This document shows, one piece after another, positions 26,945-35,426 of a DNA stretch of 64,000 nucleotides. The first letter of the stretch is position 1. Every line of letters starts with the position of its first letter. The DNA comes from Rhodococcoides corynebacterioides. Lineage in GTDB: Bacteria > Actinomycetota > Actinomycetes > Mycobacteriales > Mycobacteriaceae. Below the pieces are notes generated by a model that made no database searches, was not told where the DNA came from, and was given only the letters and a program-made list of their open reading frames with translations. A program made the position numbers and the translations under genes. The DNA is taken from positions 1 through 64,000 of the forward strand of contig NZ_JABUBU010000010.1 of assembly GCF_019834675.1 (NCBI RefSeq). The letters run 5' to 3'.

Positions 26945-27632
26945 GGCCGCCTGCGTCACCCGTGGCCAACGTGGTGGCGTCCGGCACCGCGGCACCGTCC
27001 GGGAGGGTGTAGCGCGGGGGGATGTTCGCGAAGTTGTCCGCACCCGCGTGCACGATCACCGCGACGCCGCCGGACAGGTCGTCCAGCGTGACGGCGTCGG
27101 TGGTGGTGGTCAGGGTGGCGGTGCCGTCCTCGCGGGCCTGCAGCGACGTCAGGTCACCGCTGGCCGGGTGGCCGGTGTTGCCGCCCACCTGCAGGTGGCC
27201 GCCCGCGGAGAGGAAGTCGCCGGGCTCGCCGCCGGTGGGGGCCACCGAGTTCGGCTCGCACACCGGGTTCTGGTGCATGTGCAGTCCGTGGAAACCGGGC
27301 GTGAGCCCCTCGGCCTCGACGGTGACCTTCAGGTGCCCGTCCTCCTCGGTGAAGGAGACGGTGCCGACCGACGCGCCCGACGGATCGCGGAGGTCACCGG
27401 TCATGTCGGCGGACTCCGTCGCCCCGCCCTCGGAACCGCCCTCGGCCTCGCCGCCGTGCGACTCGCCGCCGTGGGACTCCATGCCGGCGGGCGGCGCGGA
27501 GCTGGTGAACACCGGAGGGGTGGTGCCGGGGATGTCGCTGGGGTTCTCGTTCGCGCTGCACGCCGAGAGGGCGAGGACGGCGACGGCGGCGAGGGGCGTC
27601 GCCACGATCGTTGTGCGCTTCCAGCTGGCCAT
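26913..27632 (-). CDS. sodC: Cu-Zn type superoxide dismutase lipoprotein SodC
   Basis: 239 residues. Signal peptide with lipobox ALSAC-SAN (Cys near 25), a His/Gly/Glu-rich linker (SHGGESHGGEAEGG), then the SOD domain: GFHGLHMHQNPVC, GGHLQVGG, HPASGDL and VIVHAGADNFANIP. The Cu ligands are present; the sequence around the usual zinc site resembles M. tuberculosis SodC, reported to work without zinc. It removes superoxide outside the membrane. ATG at 27632 or GTG at 27638 both lie near AGGAG. Confidence 0.93.
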   Translation of the reverse strand: MASWKRTTIVATPLAAVAVLALSACSANENPSDIPGTTPPVFTSSAPPAGMESHGGESHGGEAEGGSEGGATESADMTGDLRDPSGASVGTVSFTEEDGHLKVTVEAEGLTPGFHGLHMHQNPVCEPNSVAPTGGEPGDFLSAGGHLQVGGNTGHPASGDLTSLQAREDGTATLTTTTDAVTLDDLSGGVAVIVHAGADNFANIPPRYTLPDGAAVPDATTLATGDAGGRVACAVVEAE

Positions 27633-27699
27633 GGTCACTCTTCTCCTGCGTCCGGACGAAACGGGCGGTGATGCGGTTCCCCGAGTGATCCGGGGGTCT

Positions 27700-27720
27700 C
27701 GCCGACGACTCTAGTCGGCG
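27700..27720 (-). terminator. Hairpin directly after the virR-like stop
   Basis: CGCCGAC-N7-GTCGGCG, touching the stop codon of the LytR_C gene on the minus strand. It could end that transcript before sodC. Confidence 0.5.
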
Positions 27721-28287
27721 CTATCGGGTGACGATGATGACGATCCCCGGCGACGCACTCGCGATGCCGGCGAAGCGGGGCTCCGACCCGAATCCGAGGG
27801 TGCGGGCGATGCGTTCGGCCTGCGCCTGCTGGCCGGGGACGGCGGGGTCGTAGTAGACGGTGGAGGCCGCGATGACCCCGCTCGAGTAGTTGCCCGTCTC
27901 GCCGACCTGGAAGCCGGCGGCCTCGAGACGGGAGGCCGTCTCCGCGGCCAGCCCGGAGACGTCGCTGTTGTTGAGGACGCGCACCTCGCCGGCGGCGGCG
28001 CTGCCCGACGTCGTGGCGGTGGTGGTGGTCGTCGGCGCGCCCGAGGACGTGGACCCAGCCGTGGATCCGGCCGGCGGCGCAGCCGACGCGGTCCCAGTGG
28101 GGGCCGCACCCGCCGGGGACGCGGCGGTGCTGGTGGCGGCGGCGGGTGCGGCGGCCGTCTCGTCGTCGCCCGATCCGGTCAGCGAGAAGATGCCGATACC
28201 CGCGAAGACGACGGCGAGGGACAGCAACGCCATGGCCAGGGCCCGCAGCGGCGGGCCGGCGGAGGAGTCGTCGGGACGGGTACTCAC
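27721..28287 (-). CDS. virR: LytR_C-domain membrane protein, VirR-like (Rv0431)
   Basis: 188 residues. A short cytoplasmic N-terminus, one membrane helix (LRALAMALLSLAVVFAGIGI, about 15-36), an Ala/Thr/Ser/Pro-rich linker and a LytR_C domain at ~100-188 (EVRVLNNSDVSGLAAETASR, VYYDPAVPGQQAQAERIART). In M. tuberculosis VirR acts at the cell envelope and limits vesicle release; the same gene order supports orthology. GTG at 28287 lies 8 bases after TAAGCT. Confidence 0.85.
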   Translation of the reverse strand: MSTRPDDSSAGPPLRALAMALLSLAVVFAGIGIFSLTGSGDDETAAAPAAATSTAASPAGAAPTGTASAAPPAGSTAGSTSSGAPTTTTTATTSGSAAAGEVRVLNNSDVSGLAAETASRLEAAGFQVGETGNYSSGVIAASTVYYDPAVPGQQAQAERIARTLGFGSEPRFAGIASASPGIVIIVTR

Positions 28288-28310
28288 GGGGGTCGAGCTT
28301 AGGCGACGGC

Positions 28311-28619
28311 TCAGATCTCGAAGCCGAGGCGGCGGGCCGCGCGGGCCTTCTGCCGGCTGGCACGCAGCCGCCGCAGGCGCTTGACCAGCATCGGGTCGGC
28401 GGCCAGCGCCTCCGGCTTGTCCACCAGGGCGTTCAGCACCTGGTAGTAGCGGGTAGCCGACATGTCGAACAGTTCCTTGATGGCCTCTTCCTTGGCGCCG
28501 GCGTACTTCCACCACTGTCGCTCGAAGGAGAGAATGTCGTGTTCCCGACGGGTGAGGCCGTCGTCGGGCTCGTCGGCAGGGGCCTCGGACCCGTGACTAC
28601 GCGCAGCAGCGCTGTCCAT
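28311..28619 (-). CDS. DUF3263 family protein (Rv0430-like)
   Basis: 102 residues, soluble. Core: LTRREHDILSFERQWWKYAGAKEEAIKELFD then SATRYYQVLNALVDKP, which looks like a helix-turn-helix, and a basic end. DUF3263 proteins are small actinobacterial proteins of unknown function, possibly DNA-binding. Next to the virR-like gene with 23 bases between, same order as Rv0430-Rv0431. Confidence 0.9.
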   Translation of the reverse strand: MDSAAARSHGSEAPADEPDDGLTRREHDILSFERQWWKYAGAKEEAIKELFDMSATRYYQVLNALVDKPEALAADPMLVKRLRRLRASRQKARAARRLGFEI

Positions 28620-28760
28620 CTCGCTCCTCGTCCATCCGCATCACGGGCGGTGAATCACACCCGTGTCATCTTCGGTCGCAATCTAACCACGCGGGGGTGG
28701 GCGGCGTCGGTCGCGGCGGCCCAACACGCCGCGCCGGGCGTCGGGTCGCGGGCGGGTGGT

Positions 28761-28801
28761 CGCCTGCGGGCGTGCGCGGACCGCCTGCGGGCGTGCGCGG
28801 G
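28761..28801. repeat. 21-bp tandem duplication upstream of def
   Basis: CGCCTGCGGGCGTGCGCGGA plus C, repeated once with one difference, followed by a third degenerate GC-rich stretch. It lies between the divergent DUF3263 and def genes. Confidence 0.55.
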
Positions 28802-28833
28802 CCGCGCGCGGGCGGCCGGTACCCTCTCCAGCC

Positions 28834-29427
28834 ATGGCCATCCTCCCCATCCGGATCGTCGGCGACCCCGTGCTGCACACCCCCACACAGGCCGTGACGG
28901 CCACGCCGGACGAGATCGCGCCGCTGCTCGCGGACATGTACGAGACGATGGATGCCGCCAAGGGCGTGGGCCTCGCCGCCAACCAGGTCGGTGAATCGCT
29001 GCGCATGTTCGTCTACGACTGCCCGTTCGAGGACGAGGACGGCACCGTCACCCGGCGCCGCGGCGAGGTGATCAACCCCGTGCTCGAGACGTCCGTGATC
29101 CCGGAGACCATGCCGGATCCGGAGGACGACGACGAGGGCTGCCTCTCCGTTCCCGGCGAGCAGTACCCCACCGGGCGCGCGGACTGGGCCCGCGTGACGG
29201 GCACGGACGCCGCGGGCAACCCCATCACCGTCGAGGGGCGCGGCTTCTTCGCCCGCATGCTGCAGCACGAGACCGGTCACCTCGACGGATTCCTCTACGT
29301 CGACGTCCTGGTGGGCCGCAACGCCCGCGCGGCGAAGAAGGCGATCAAGAAGAACGGGTGGGGCGTGCCCGGGCTGAGCTGGGTGCCCGGCACCGTCGCC
29401 GATCCCTTCGGTCACGACGACGACTGA
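28834..29427 (+). CDS. def: Peptide deformylase
   Basis: 197 residues. Motif 1 [10 protein letters not shown], motif 2 EGCLSVPG and motif 3 QHETGHLDG supply the Cys and two His metal ligands and the catalytic Glu. It removes the formyl group from nascent proteins. Matches the Rv0429c position. TACCCT lies 8 bases before the ATG (leaderless). One base separates it from the next gene. Confidence 0.96.
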   Translation: MAILPIRIVGDPVLHTPTQAVTATPDEIAPLLADMYETMDAAKGVGLAANQVGESLRMFVYDCPFEDEDGTVTRRRGEVINPVLETSVIPETMPDPEDDDEGCLSVPGEQYPTGRADWARVTGTDAAGNPITVEGRGFFARMLQHETGHLDGFLYVDVLVGRNARAAKKAIKKNGWGVPGLSWVPGTVADPFGHDDD

Positions 29428-29428
29428 C

Positions 29429-30400
29429 GTGCGCATCTCCGTCGGCGACCGGGTGGTGGTGCGGTACCGGCGGCGGGACGCGGCGGGCGCGCCGCCGCTC
29501 AGCGACGTCATCGGGATTCTCACCGACCTGTCCCCCGACGTCCTCACCGTCGAACGCGAGTCCGGCGTCACCGTCGCGATTTCCCGCGCCGACGTCGTGG
29601 CGTGCAAGGCAATTCCCCGCAAACCCGTGCGCGCGAGCGAGATTCGTGCCCTCGAGCACGCTGCGGCCGACGCGTGGCCGGGTGTGGAACAGGACGTCGT
29701 CGGCGGCTGGATGCTGCGCGCGGGCCACGGCGTGTCGCTGCGGGCGAACTCCGCGCTCCCGGTGGATCCGGCGGCGGCCACCGCCGACCTGCTCGGCGCC
29801 CTCCCCGCGGTGGTGCGGTGGTACACCGAGCGCGGCCTGGTGCCGCGACTGCAGCTCCCGGACCGCCTCCTGCGCACCCCGGCGGGGTGGCGGGCGGGTC
29901 CCGACGTCGTGGTGCTGACCGCGCCGGCCACGGTCCACCCCACCGCGGGCAGTGCCGTCACGGCGACACCCGACGCCGCGTGGTCGGCCCACCATCCCCG
30001 GTTCCGGGACGTCCCGGACGTGCTCACGGCCGTGCTCGGCGGCGAGGTCGCGTTCCTGTCTCGGCGTGACCCGTCGGGAACCGTCGTCGCCGTGGCCCGT
30101 GCCGCCGTCACCGCCACACCGGACGACACCCGCGTGGTGAGCATCGCGGCGGTGGCGACGCATCCGGACCACCGCCGTCGGGGACACGCGGCCGCGCTGT
30201 GCCGCGACGCCGTGTCGTGGGGCGCCGAGCGGGGCGCGGTCACCGCCCTCGTCCAGGTGGAGTCGGGGAACGCCGCCGCCGCCGCGCTGTACGCAGGGCT
30301 GCGGTTCGCCGAGCACCACCGGTATCGCCATGCCGAGCCGGAGGCGACGGGGCAGGCACAGCCGGAGGCGACCGGCTGGGCGACCGACCGCCCCGGGTAG
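29429..30400 (+). CDS. GNAT N-acetyltransferase (Rv0428c-like)
   Basis: 323 residues. Residues 1-60 form a small β-barrel (VGDRVVVRYRRRD, VTVAISRADVVACK). The remainder is GNAT-like, and the acetyl-CoA loop sits in VVSIAAVATHPDHRRRGHAAAL (the R-R-x-G-x-A pattern). Substrate unknown. GTG start 1 base after the def stop, so def, this gene and xthA are probably one transcript, as in mycobacteria. The last ~20 residues are a low-complexity Glu/Ala/Thr/Gln tail. Confidence 0.87.
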   Translation: MRISVGDRVVVRYRRRDAAGAPPLSDVIGILTDLSPDVLTVERESGVTVAISRADVVACKAIPRKPVRASEIRALEHAAADAWPGVEQDVVGGWMLRAGHGVSLRANSALPVDPAAATADLLGALPAVVRWYTERGLVPRLQLPDRLLRTPAGWRAGPDVVVLTAPATVHPTAGSAVTATPDAAWSAHHPRFRDVPDVLTAVLGGEVAFLSRRDPSGTVVAVARAAVTATPDDTRVVSIAAVATHPDHRRRGHAAALCRDAVSWGAERGAVTALVQVESGNAAAAALYAGLRFAEHHRYRHAEPEATGQAQPEATGWATDRPG

Positions 30401-30411
30401 CGTGGACGCCC

Positions 30412-31311
30412 ATGCGCCTCGCCACCTGGAACGTCAATTCCGTCCGCTCCCGGGTCGACCGGATCGTGGACTGGCTGGGCCGCTCGGACGTCGACGTCCT
30501 GGCGATCCAGGAGACCAAGTGCAAGGACGAGCAGTTCCCCTACCAGCGCTTCGCCGACATCGGCTACGAGGTCGCGCACGTGGGCCACAGCCAGTGGAAC
30601 GGCGTCGCGATCGCCTCGCGGGTGGGCCTGACGGACGTGCGGACGGAGTTCGAGCACCAGCCCGGGTTCCACAAGGACCCCGCGGAGACGCCGGTGGTCG
30701 AGGCCCGCGCGCTGGGCGCCGTCTGCGGCGGGGTGCGGGTGTGGAGCCTGTACGTCCCCAACGGCCGCACGCTCGACGACCCGCACTACCGCTACAAGCT
30801 GGACTGGCTCGCCGCGCTGCGCGACGACGCCCGGTCGTGGCTGGACGCCGACCCGGAGGCGCAGGTGGCCCTGGTCGGCGACTGGAACGTCGCCCCGACC
30901 GACGACGACGTGTGGGATCCCGCGCTGTTCGAGGGCCGCACGCACACGTCCCCGCCGGAGCGGGCGGCGTTCGAGGCGGTCGTCGACGCCGGGTACGCGG
31001 ACGTCGTCCGGCCGTTCACGCCGGGTCCGGGCGTCTACACGTACTGGGACTACACGCAGCTGCGCTTCCCGCGTCGTGAGGGACTGCGCATCGACTTCGT
31101 CCTCGCGTCACCGGCGCTCGCGGCGCGGGTGGTCGGCGCGGAGATCGACCGGCAGGAGCGGAAGGGCAAGGGCGCGAGCGATCACGCGCCGGTGGTGGTG
31201 GACCTTTCCACGACCTCCGACACACGGTCGGCCTCTACGGCCTCTGCAACACGGTCGGCCTCCACGGCCTCTGCAACACGGTCGGCCTCCACGGCCTCCT
31301 CCGGATCCTGA
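30412..31311 (+). CDS. xthA: Exodeoxyribonuclease III
   Basis: 299 residues. Endonuclease/exonuclease/phosphatase fold: TWNVNSVRSRVDR, AIQETKCKDEQFP (metal-binding Glu), LVGDWNVAPTD (Asp/Asn) and ASDHAPVVVDL (catalytic His). It repairs abasic and damaged 3' ends. The normal protein ends near residue 268; here a tail of three 9-residue repeats (TRSASTASA) is added by a 27-bp minisatellite. The last 130 bases overlap the convergent GNAT-like gene. TAGCGT lies 8 bases before the ATG. Confidence 0.95.
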   Translation: MRLATWNVNSVRSRVDRIVDWLGRSDVDVLAIQETKCKDEQFPYQRFADIGYEVAHVGHSQWNGVAIASRVGLTDVRTEFEHQPGFHKDPAETPVVEARALGAVCGGVRVWSLYVPNGRTLDDPHYRYKLDWLAALRDDARSWLDADPEAQVALVGDWNVAPTDDDVWDPALFEGRTHTSPPERAAFEAVVDAGYADVVRPFTPGPGVYTYWDYTQLRFPRREGLRIDFVLASPALAARVVGAEIDRQERKGKGASDHAPVVVDLSTTSDTRSASTASATRSASTASATRSASTASSGS

Positions 31312-31592
31312 TCGGCGACCAGCGGTAGGTACTCCGGCTCGGCGGCGATGACCCGTCGCACCATCGCGCAGGCGGGCCAGACACGCAGGTTGCCCATGCG
31401 CAGGATGTCGAGCGCGCCGCGGACCAGCACGGCTGCCCACCCGTGGTCGCCGTACTCCTCCTTGACCACGGTGTGGCGCAGGACGACGGTCTCACCGATC
31501 ACGTCGTACGCGAGGATGCCGGCGAGCGCGCCGTCGACCGTCAACTCGACGCGCGACAGCTCGGGATTGTCGGCGACGAGGCTGTCACTCAT
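31182..31592 (-). CDS. Small GNAT-like acetyltransferase with repeat tail
   Basis: 136 residues. A short single-domain GNAT of the PF14542 type: SRVELTVDGALAGILAYDVI, LRHTVVKEEYGDHGWAAVLV, VWPACAMVRRVIAAEPEYLPL. The domain ends near residue 95; the rest is EAVEADRVA repeated about three times, encoded antisense to the xthA tail. ATG at 31592; CACAAT 6 bases before it could be a leaderless -10. A paralogue lies immediately upstream at 31693-32019. Confidence 0.8.
   Translation of the reverse strand: MSDSLVADNPELSRVELTVDGALAGILAYDVIGETVVLRHTVVKEEYGDHGWAAVLVRGALDILRMGNLRVWPACAMVRRVIAAEPEYLPLVADQDPEEAVEADRVAEAVEADRVAEAVEADRVSEVVERSTTTGA
31222..31302. repeat. 27-bp minisatellite, 3 units, coding on both strands
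   Basis: Three units of 27 bp starting ACACGGTCGGCCTC, nearly identical. Plus strand encodes the C-terminal TRSASTASA repeats of XthA; minus strand encodes the EAVEADRVA repeats of the GNAT-like gene. Unit length is a multiple of 3, so copy-number change keeps both frames. Confidence 0.9.
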
Positions 31593-31692
31593 CACACCAT
31601 TGTGAGCACGAACCTGTGACTTGTGGGAGCAGAGTGACGACTGTTGCCGAATTGCGATCCGGCCGACCCCGTCGCCGGCCCGGCAGGAATGG

Positions 31693-32019
31693 TCAGTCCG
31701 GCGCCATGAGGTCGCGGTACTGCGGGTTTTCGGCGACGAAGCGCTGGACGTAGGAGCACACGGGCTTGACCTTCCACCCGTACCCGCGGGCGGCGTCCAG
31801 CGAGCTGCGCACCATGACGCCGGCCAGACCGCGGTGCCCGAAATCCTCGGTGATGACCGCGTGCAGGAAGCTGACCACGGGGGCACGACGGGCGTTCCGC
31901 CCGGGCGCATCCACCGGGTAGTAGCCGACGATGCCGACCAGATCCCCGTTCAGCCGCAGCTCGAAGCGGTTCTGATGAGGGTTGTCGGTGACTTCGGTGA
32001 CGGGAGCGTCGGACAGCAT
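31693..32019 (-). CDS. Small GNAT-like acetyltransferase (PF14542 type)
   Basis: 108 residues: NRFELRLNGDLVGIVGYYPV, VVSFLHAVITEDFGHRGLAG (CoA-binding turn), KVKPVCSYVQRFVAENPQYRD. This is the classic short GNAT family with C-terminal 'C.Y...F....P.Y.DL'. It may acetylate a small amine or protein; substrate unknown. ATG at 32019 follows AGGAG. Tandem paralogue of the next gene, separated by 100 bases. Confidence 0.88.
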   Translation of the reverse strand: MLSDAPVTEVTDNPHQNRFELRLNGDLVGIVGYYPVDAPGRNARRAPVVSFLHAVITEDFGHRGLAGVMVRSSLDAARGYGWKVKPVCSYVQRFVAENPQYRDLMAPD

Positions 32020-32160
32020 GGCATCTCCTGGCAGCCGAGGGTGGACACGACGGGTTCGTGTGTGACCTGAGCCACTATTCCACACCGGGCGGTGGGCCGT
32101 CGGGTGTCGCGCAGAATCGTGGGGAACTCACAGGAAACACCCCCGGTAGGGTTTCGACGT

Positions 32161-33024
32161 GTGACTCCCTCCCACCTGTTGCCGCTGCCGGCCCCGGGCG
32201 AGACGCCGCGCCGCGTCCTCACCATCGCGGGCACCGATTCCGGCGGCGGGGCCGGCATCCAGGCCGATTCACGGACCATCGCGCTGTGCGGACTGCACGC
32301 CTGCGTCGCGGTCGCCGCGGTGACCGTGCAGAACACCGTCGGGGTCAGCGGATTCCACGAGATCCCCCCGCAGATCGTCGCCGACCAGGTGCGCACCGTC
32401 GTCTCGGACATCGGGGTGGGAGCCGCCAAGACCGGCATGCTGGCGTCCACCGAGATCATCGAGGCGGTGGCCGACGTCGCCGCCGAACTCGGCATCGGTC
32501 GCGACACCGACGTTCCCCTCGTCGTCGATCCGGTGTCGGCGTCCATGCACGGCGATTCGCTGCTGCACGCCGACGCGCTCGACGCCGTGCGGCACCGCCT
32601 CATTCCCCTGGCCACGGTGGTGACGCCGAATCTCGACGAGGTCCGGCTCATCACCGGCATCGAGGTGGTCGACGACGCCTCGGCTCGCGCCGCGGCGGAG
32701 GCGCTCCACGCCCTGGGTGCGCAGTGGGCCGTGGTCAAGGGCGGCCATCTGCGCACCTCGTCCACCAGCACCGACCTGCTCTACGACGGCGACCGCATGC
32801 TCGAGTTCACCTCGCCGCGTCTGCCCACCGGCAACGATCACGGCGGCGGGGACACCCTGGCCGCGGCGATCGCGTGCGCCCTCGCCCACGGTCGGTCGGT
32901 GCCCGACGCGGTCGCCTTCGGCAAGGAGTGGGTCACTCGATCCCTGGCCGCCGCCTACGATCTCGGCGCCGGCCACGGGCCCGTCTCACCGCTCTGGCGC
33001 CTGCACGAGTCGGTTGATGCGTAG
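32161..33024 (+). CDS. thiD: Hydroxymethylpyrimidine (phosphate) kinase ThiD
   Basis: 287 residues, ribokinase fold. TIAGTDSGGGAGIQADSRTI, the AKTGMLAS loop, VVDPVSASMHG, TPNLDEVRLITG and WAVVKGGHL match ThiD, which phosphorylates the pyrimidine half of thiamine. The anion-hole motif reads HGGGDTLAAAI, with Asp where E. coli ThiD has Cys in GTGCT. TAGGGT lies 8 bases before GTG (leaderless). Convergent with the cyclase gene, overlapping it by 39 bases. Confidence 0.9.
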   Translation: MTPSHLLPLPAPGETPRRVLTIAGTDSGGGAGIQADSRTIALCGLHACVAVAAVTVQNTVGVSGFHEIPPQIVADQVRTVVSDIGVGAAKTGMLASTEIIEAVADVAAELGIGRDTDVPLVVDPVSASMHGDSLLHADALDAVRHRLIPLATVVTPNLDEVRLITGIEVVDDASARAAAEALHALGAQWAVVKGGHLRTSSTSTDLLYDGDRMLEFTSPRLPTGNDHGGGDTLAAAIACALAHGRSVPDAVAFGKEWVTRSLAAAYDLGAGHGPVSPLWRLHESVDA

Positions 33025-33804
33025 TCCCTCCGGCACGCCGTCGAGTTTCGGCGAGAACAGCCCGCGCCGATAGGGTTTCGCGGACAGACGCAGCGCGGCG
33101 AGCACCTCCGGGGAGACCGTGTCCAGCGCCGTCGAGGAGATCATGACGTTGCCGTCGGCGCCGGCCTGCATCACGCGTGCCGCCACCGTGACGTCGACGC
33201 CGAGCCAGTCCGATCCCACCGCGCGCGGTCGTCCGGTGTGGATCCCGACTCGCATGCGCGGGGTGTAGCCGTCCACGGTCACGCGGGCCAGCGCGTCGCG
33301 CGCGTCCATCACCGCCCCGACGGCGTTGTCGGCGCTCGGGAACACCGCCATGACGCCGTCGCCGAGCCGTTTGACGATGTGCCCGCCGCGGTCCTGCATC
33401 GGCCGCTCGACGGCGCGCGCCACCTGCTTGAGCAAAATCAGCGTCGTCGCGTCGCCGGCGGACAGGGACCACGTCGAGAATCCGACCAGGTCGGTGAACA
33501 CGATGGTGACGTCCCGCTCACCCCGACCGCGGCCGGTGCGTTCGAGCAGCGCCTGCCAGACCTGGAGGGCGCCGAGCGAGACCTCCTTGGCCGCACCGGG
33601 TTCCTCGCTCTGCAGGCGATCGGTGACGCGGGCGACCAACCGCGCGGTGCCCGGTCCCGCCGTCGACAACGGGTCGCCGAACGTCGGATCGCCGGGCAGC
33701 ACGCCCCGGAGTTTCCGAACCGCGTCGACGACGCGATCCGTCCGGTTCACCGTGCGCGCGGTGTCGACCACGGCCCGCAGCGCCTCGCGGGCGGACGGGC
33801 TCAC
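32986..33804 (-). CDS. Class III adenylate/guanylate cyclase
   Basis: 272 residues: a helical N-terminal part (~1-115) and a C-terminal cyclase domain (VTIVFTDLVGFSTWSLSAGD, HIVKRLGDGVMAVFPSADNA, RMRVGIHTGRP, DWLGVDVTVAARVMQAG). Both metal Asp residues, the Lys for adenine and the Arg are present, but the Asn of the usual VNxAxR is Thr here. No membrane segment. GTG at 33804 lies 11 bases after the peptidase stop, so they may be co-transcribed. Confidence 0.87.
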   Translation of the reverse strand: MSPSAREALRAVVDTARTVNRTDRVVDAVRKLRGVLPGDPTFGDPLSTAGPGTARLVARVTDRLQSEEPGAAKEVSLGALQVWQALLERTGRGRGERDVTIVFTDLVGFSTWSLSAGDATTLILLKQVARAVERPMQDRGGHIVKRLGDGVMAVFPSADNAVGAVMDARDALARVTVDGYTPRMRVGIHTGRPRAVGSDWLGVDVTVAARVMQAGADGNVMISSTALDTVSPEVLAALRLSAKPYRRGLFSPKLDGVPEGLRINRLVQAPER

Positions 33805-33814
33805 GCGCTCCGAC

Positions 33815-35347
33815 TCACTGGCTCTGACGCGCGGCGGTGCGCTGCTCGCCCACGGGCACACCGTTGGGACCGGTGACGGACTCGGCGTAGGTGCCGATGC
33901 CGTAGGCGACGGCCTGCGAATTCACGGCCAGCGCATCACGATTGACGTTCGCGAGGGTGTCCTCGGCGGTGTGGTAGTTGGGGTCGTAGGCCTCGTCGGC
34001 CGTCCCGCCCCACCGCGCGGCCTGCTCCTCGGTCTTGACGTCGTCGGCGCCGCTGAACACGCCGCCGGCCGGGATGCCGACTTCGATGAAGGGGCCGTAG
34101 TCGGACCGACCGTCGAAGTCGGTGCCGTCGGCGTCCTTCGCGGCCAGGCGCTCCTCGAACGTCCGCTCGATGGCGTCCGACCCGGCGGGGCCGGCGGGTG
34201 CGCCCTCCTTGTCGGAGTCGTCACCGTCGTAGACCAGGTAGCCGGGGTTGTTGGACCCGACCATGTCGAAGTTCAGGTACAGCGCGATCGCGGCGGCGTC
34301 CTCCTCCGACAGGCCCTCGACGTATTTCGTCGAACCCACCAGGCCGAGTTCCTCGGCGCCCCAGAAGCCGAAGCGGACGGCGTTGGTGGTCTGCGGCGCG
34401 CCGCCCATCCGCAGCGCGGACTCGAGCACCGCGGCGACCCCCGTGCCGTTGTCGTTGATGCCCGGACCCTCGGGCACGGAATCCAGGTGCGCACCGGCCA
34501 TGACGACGTTGTCGGTGTCCCCGGTGGTGGTCTGTGCGATCACGTTGCGACTGGTGGTGGTGGTCGTCTCCGAGTCGACGGCGACGGTCACCTCGCCGCC
34601 GGCGGCGGCCAACGCCGCCCCGTCGTCGCGGCTGACGCCGAGCGCCGGGATGCGGGCGTCCTGCGTGCTCCCGAGCGTGCCGGCGTCGAGCGGGCCGTCC
34701 TCGTTGTTGGCCACGATCACGGCGGCGGCGCCCAGATCGGCCACGACGACGCCCTTCTGCGCGAACGGGCAACTGCCCCGCGAGACCAGGACCACGGCGC
34801 CCGTCACGGGCAGTCCGTCGTAGTCGGTGGCCTCGCAGCCCGGGGTGTCGTCGGTCGGCGCCACCACCAGTGGCGCGGTGACCGTGCCCGCGGGCGAGTA
34901 GGTGAACGCGTTCGACGGCACCTCCCGGTCGCCGGCACGCAGCGAGGCCGACCGCAGGTCGTAACTGTCGAAGGAGAACTCGGGGGTCTCGACGTCGAAC
35001 CCCGCGTCGCGCAGCGCCCCGGCGACGTAGTCCACGCTCGCGTCGTACCCGGGGGTGCCGGCGGCGCGGTTGCCGTCGTTCGCCTCGGCGATCGACGTCA
35101 ACTCCTCGAGATGCCCGACGACGGCGTCGAGCGTGACCGCGTTCGCCAACGCGTCGCCGGTGACCGGGGCGCCGAGACCGTCGGACGACGCGGCGCCGGA
35201 CGACTGCGCTGCCGACGACGACGACCCCGCGGCCGAGGTGGTCGCGGGGTCGTCGGTGGAACTGTCGCCGGAGCAGGACGTCAGCGTCAGGGCGCCGACG
35301 GCGCAGACGGCGACGGACATCGCGAAGCGGGTGCGGTGCGTCCTCAT
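33815..35347 (-). CDS. lpqL: M28 zinc aminopeptidase lipoprotein (LpqL-like)
   Basis: 510 residues. Lipobox LTLTSC-SGD near residue 25, an Ala/Ser-rich linker, then a PA domain (~150-270: VVLVSRGSCPFAQKGVVVAD) inside an M28 peptidase: VMAGAHLDSVPEGPGINDNG (His, Asp), FWGAEELGLVG (Glu-Glu), YLNFDMVGS (Asp) and PNYHTAEDT (His). It cleaves N-terminal residues outside the membrane. ATG at 35347, 7 bases after TAGGGT. In M. tuberculosis lpqL also neighbours thiG. Confidence 0.92.
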   Translation of the reverse strand: MRTHRTRFAMSVAVCAVGALTLTSCSGDSSTDDPATTSAAGSSSSAAQSSGAASSDGLGAPVTGDALANAVTLDAVVGHLEELTSIAEANDGNRAAGTPGYDASVDYVAGALRDAGFDVETPEFSFDSYDLRSASLRAGDREVPSNAFTYSPAGTVTAPLVVAPTDDTPGCEATDYDGLPVTGAVVLVSRGSCPFAQKGVVVADLGAAAVIVANNEDGPLDAGTLGSTQDARIPALGVSRDDGAALAAAGGEVTVAVDSETTTTTSRNVIAQTTTGDTDNVVMAGAHLDSVPEGPGINDNGTGVAAVLESALRMGGAPQTTNAVRFGFWGAEELGLVGSTKYVEGLSEEDAAAIALYLNFDMVGSNNPGYLVYDGDDSDKEGAPAGPAGSDAIERTFEERLAAKDADGTDFDGRSDYGPFIEVGIPAGGVFSGADDVKTEEQAARWGGTADEAYDPNYHTAEDTLANVNRDALAVNSQAVAYGIGTYAESVTGPNGVPVGEQRTAARQSQ

Positions 35348-35426
35348 GGCCGTCACCCTAATGCGGTCGGCCCGGTCGCGCGGGCGGTCCGCGGCGACCG
35401 GGCTCGGACGGACCCGAGACCACCCG

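Noticed and set aside
25778..27043. YbdK-type protein beginning at 27043
   Set aside because: The extra residues lie antisense-free but inside the sodC coding region in another frame and are not conserved; GTG at 26944 is the more economical start.
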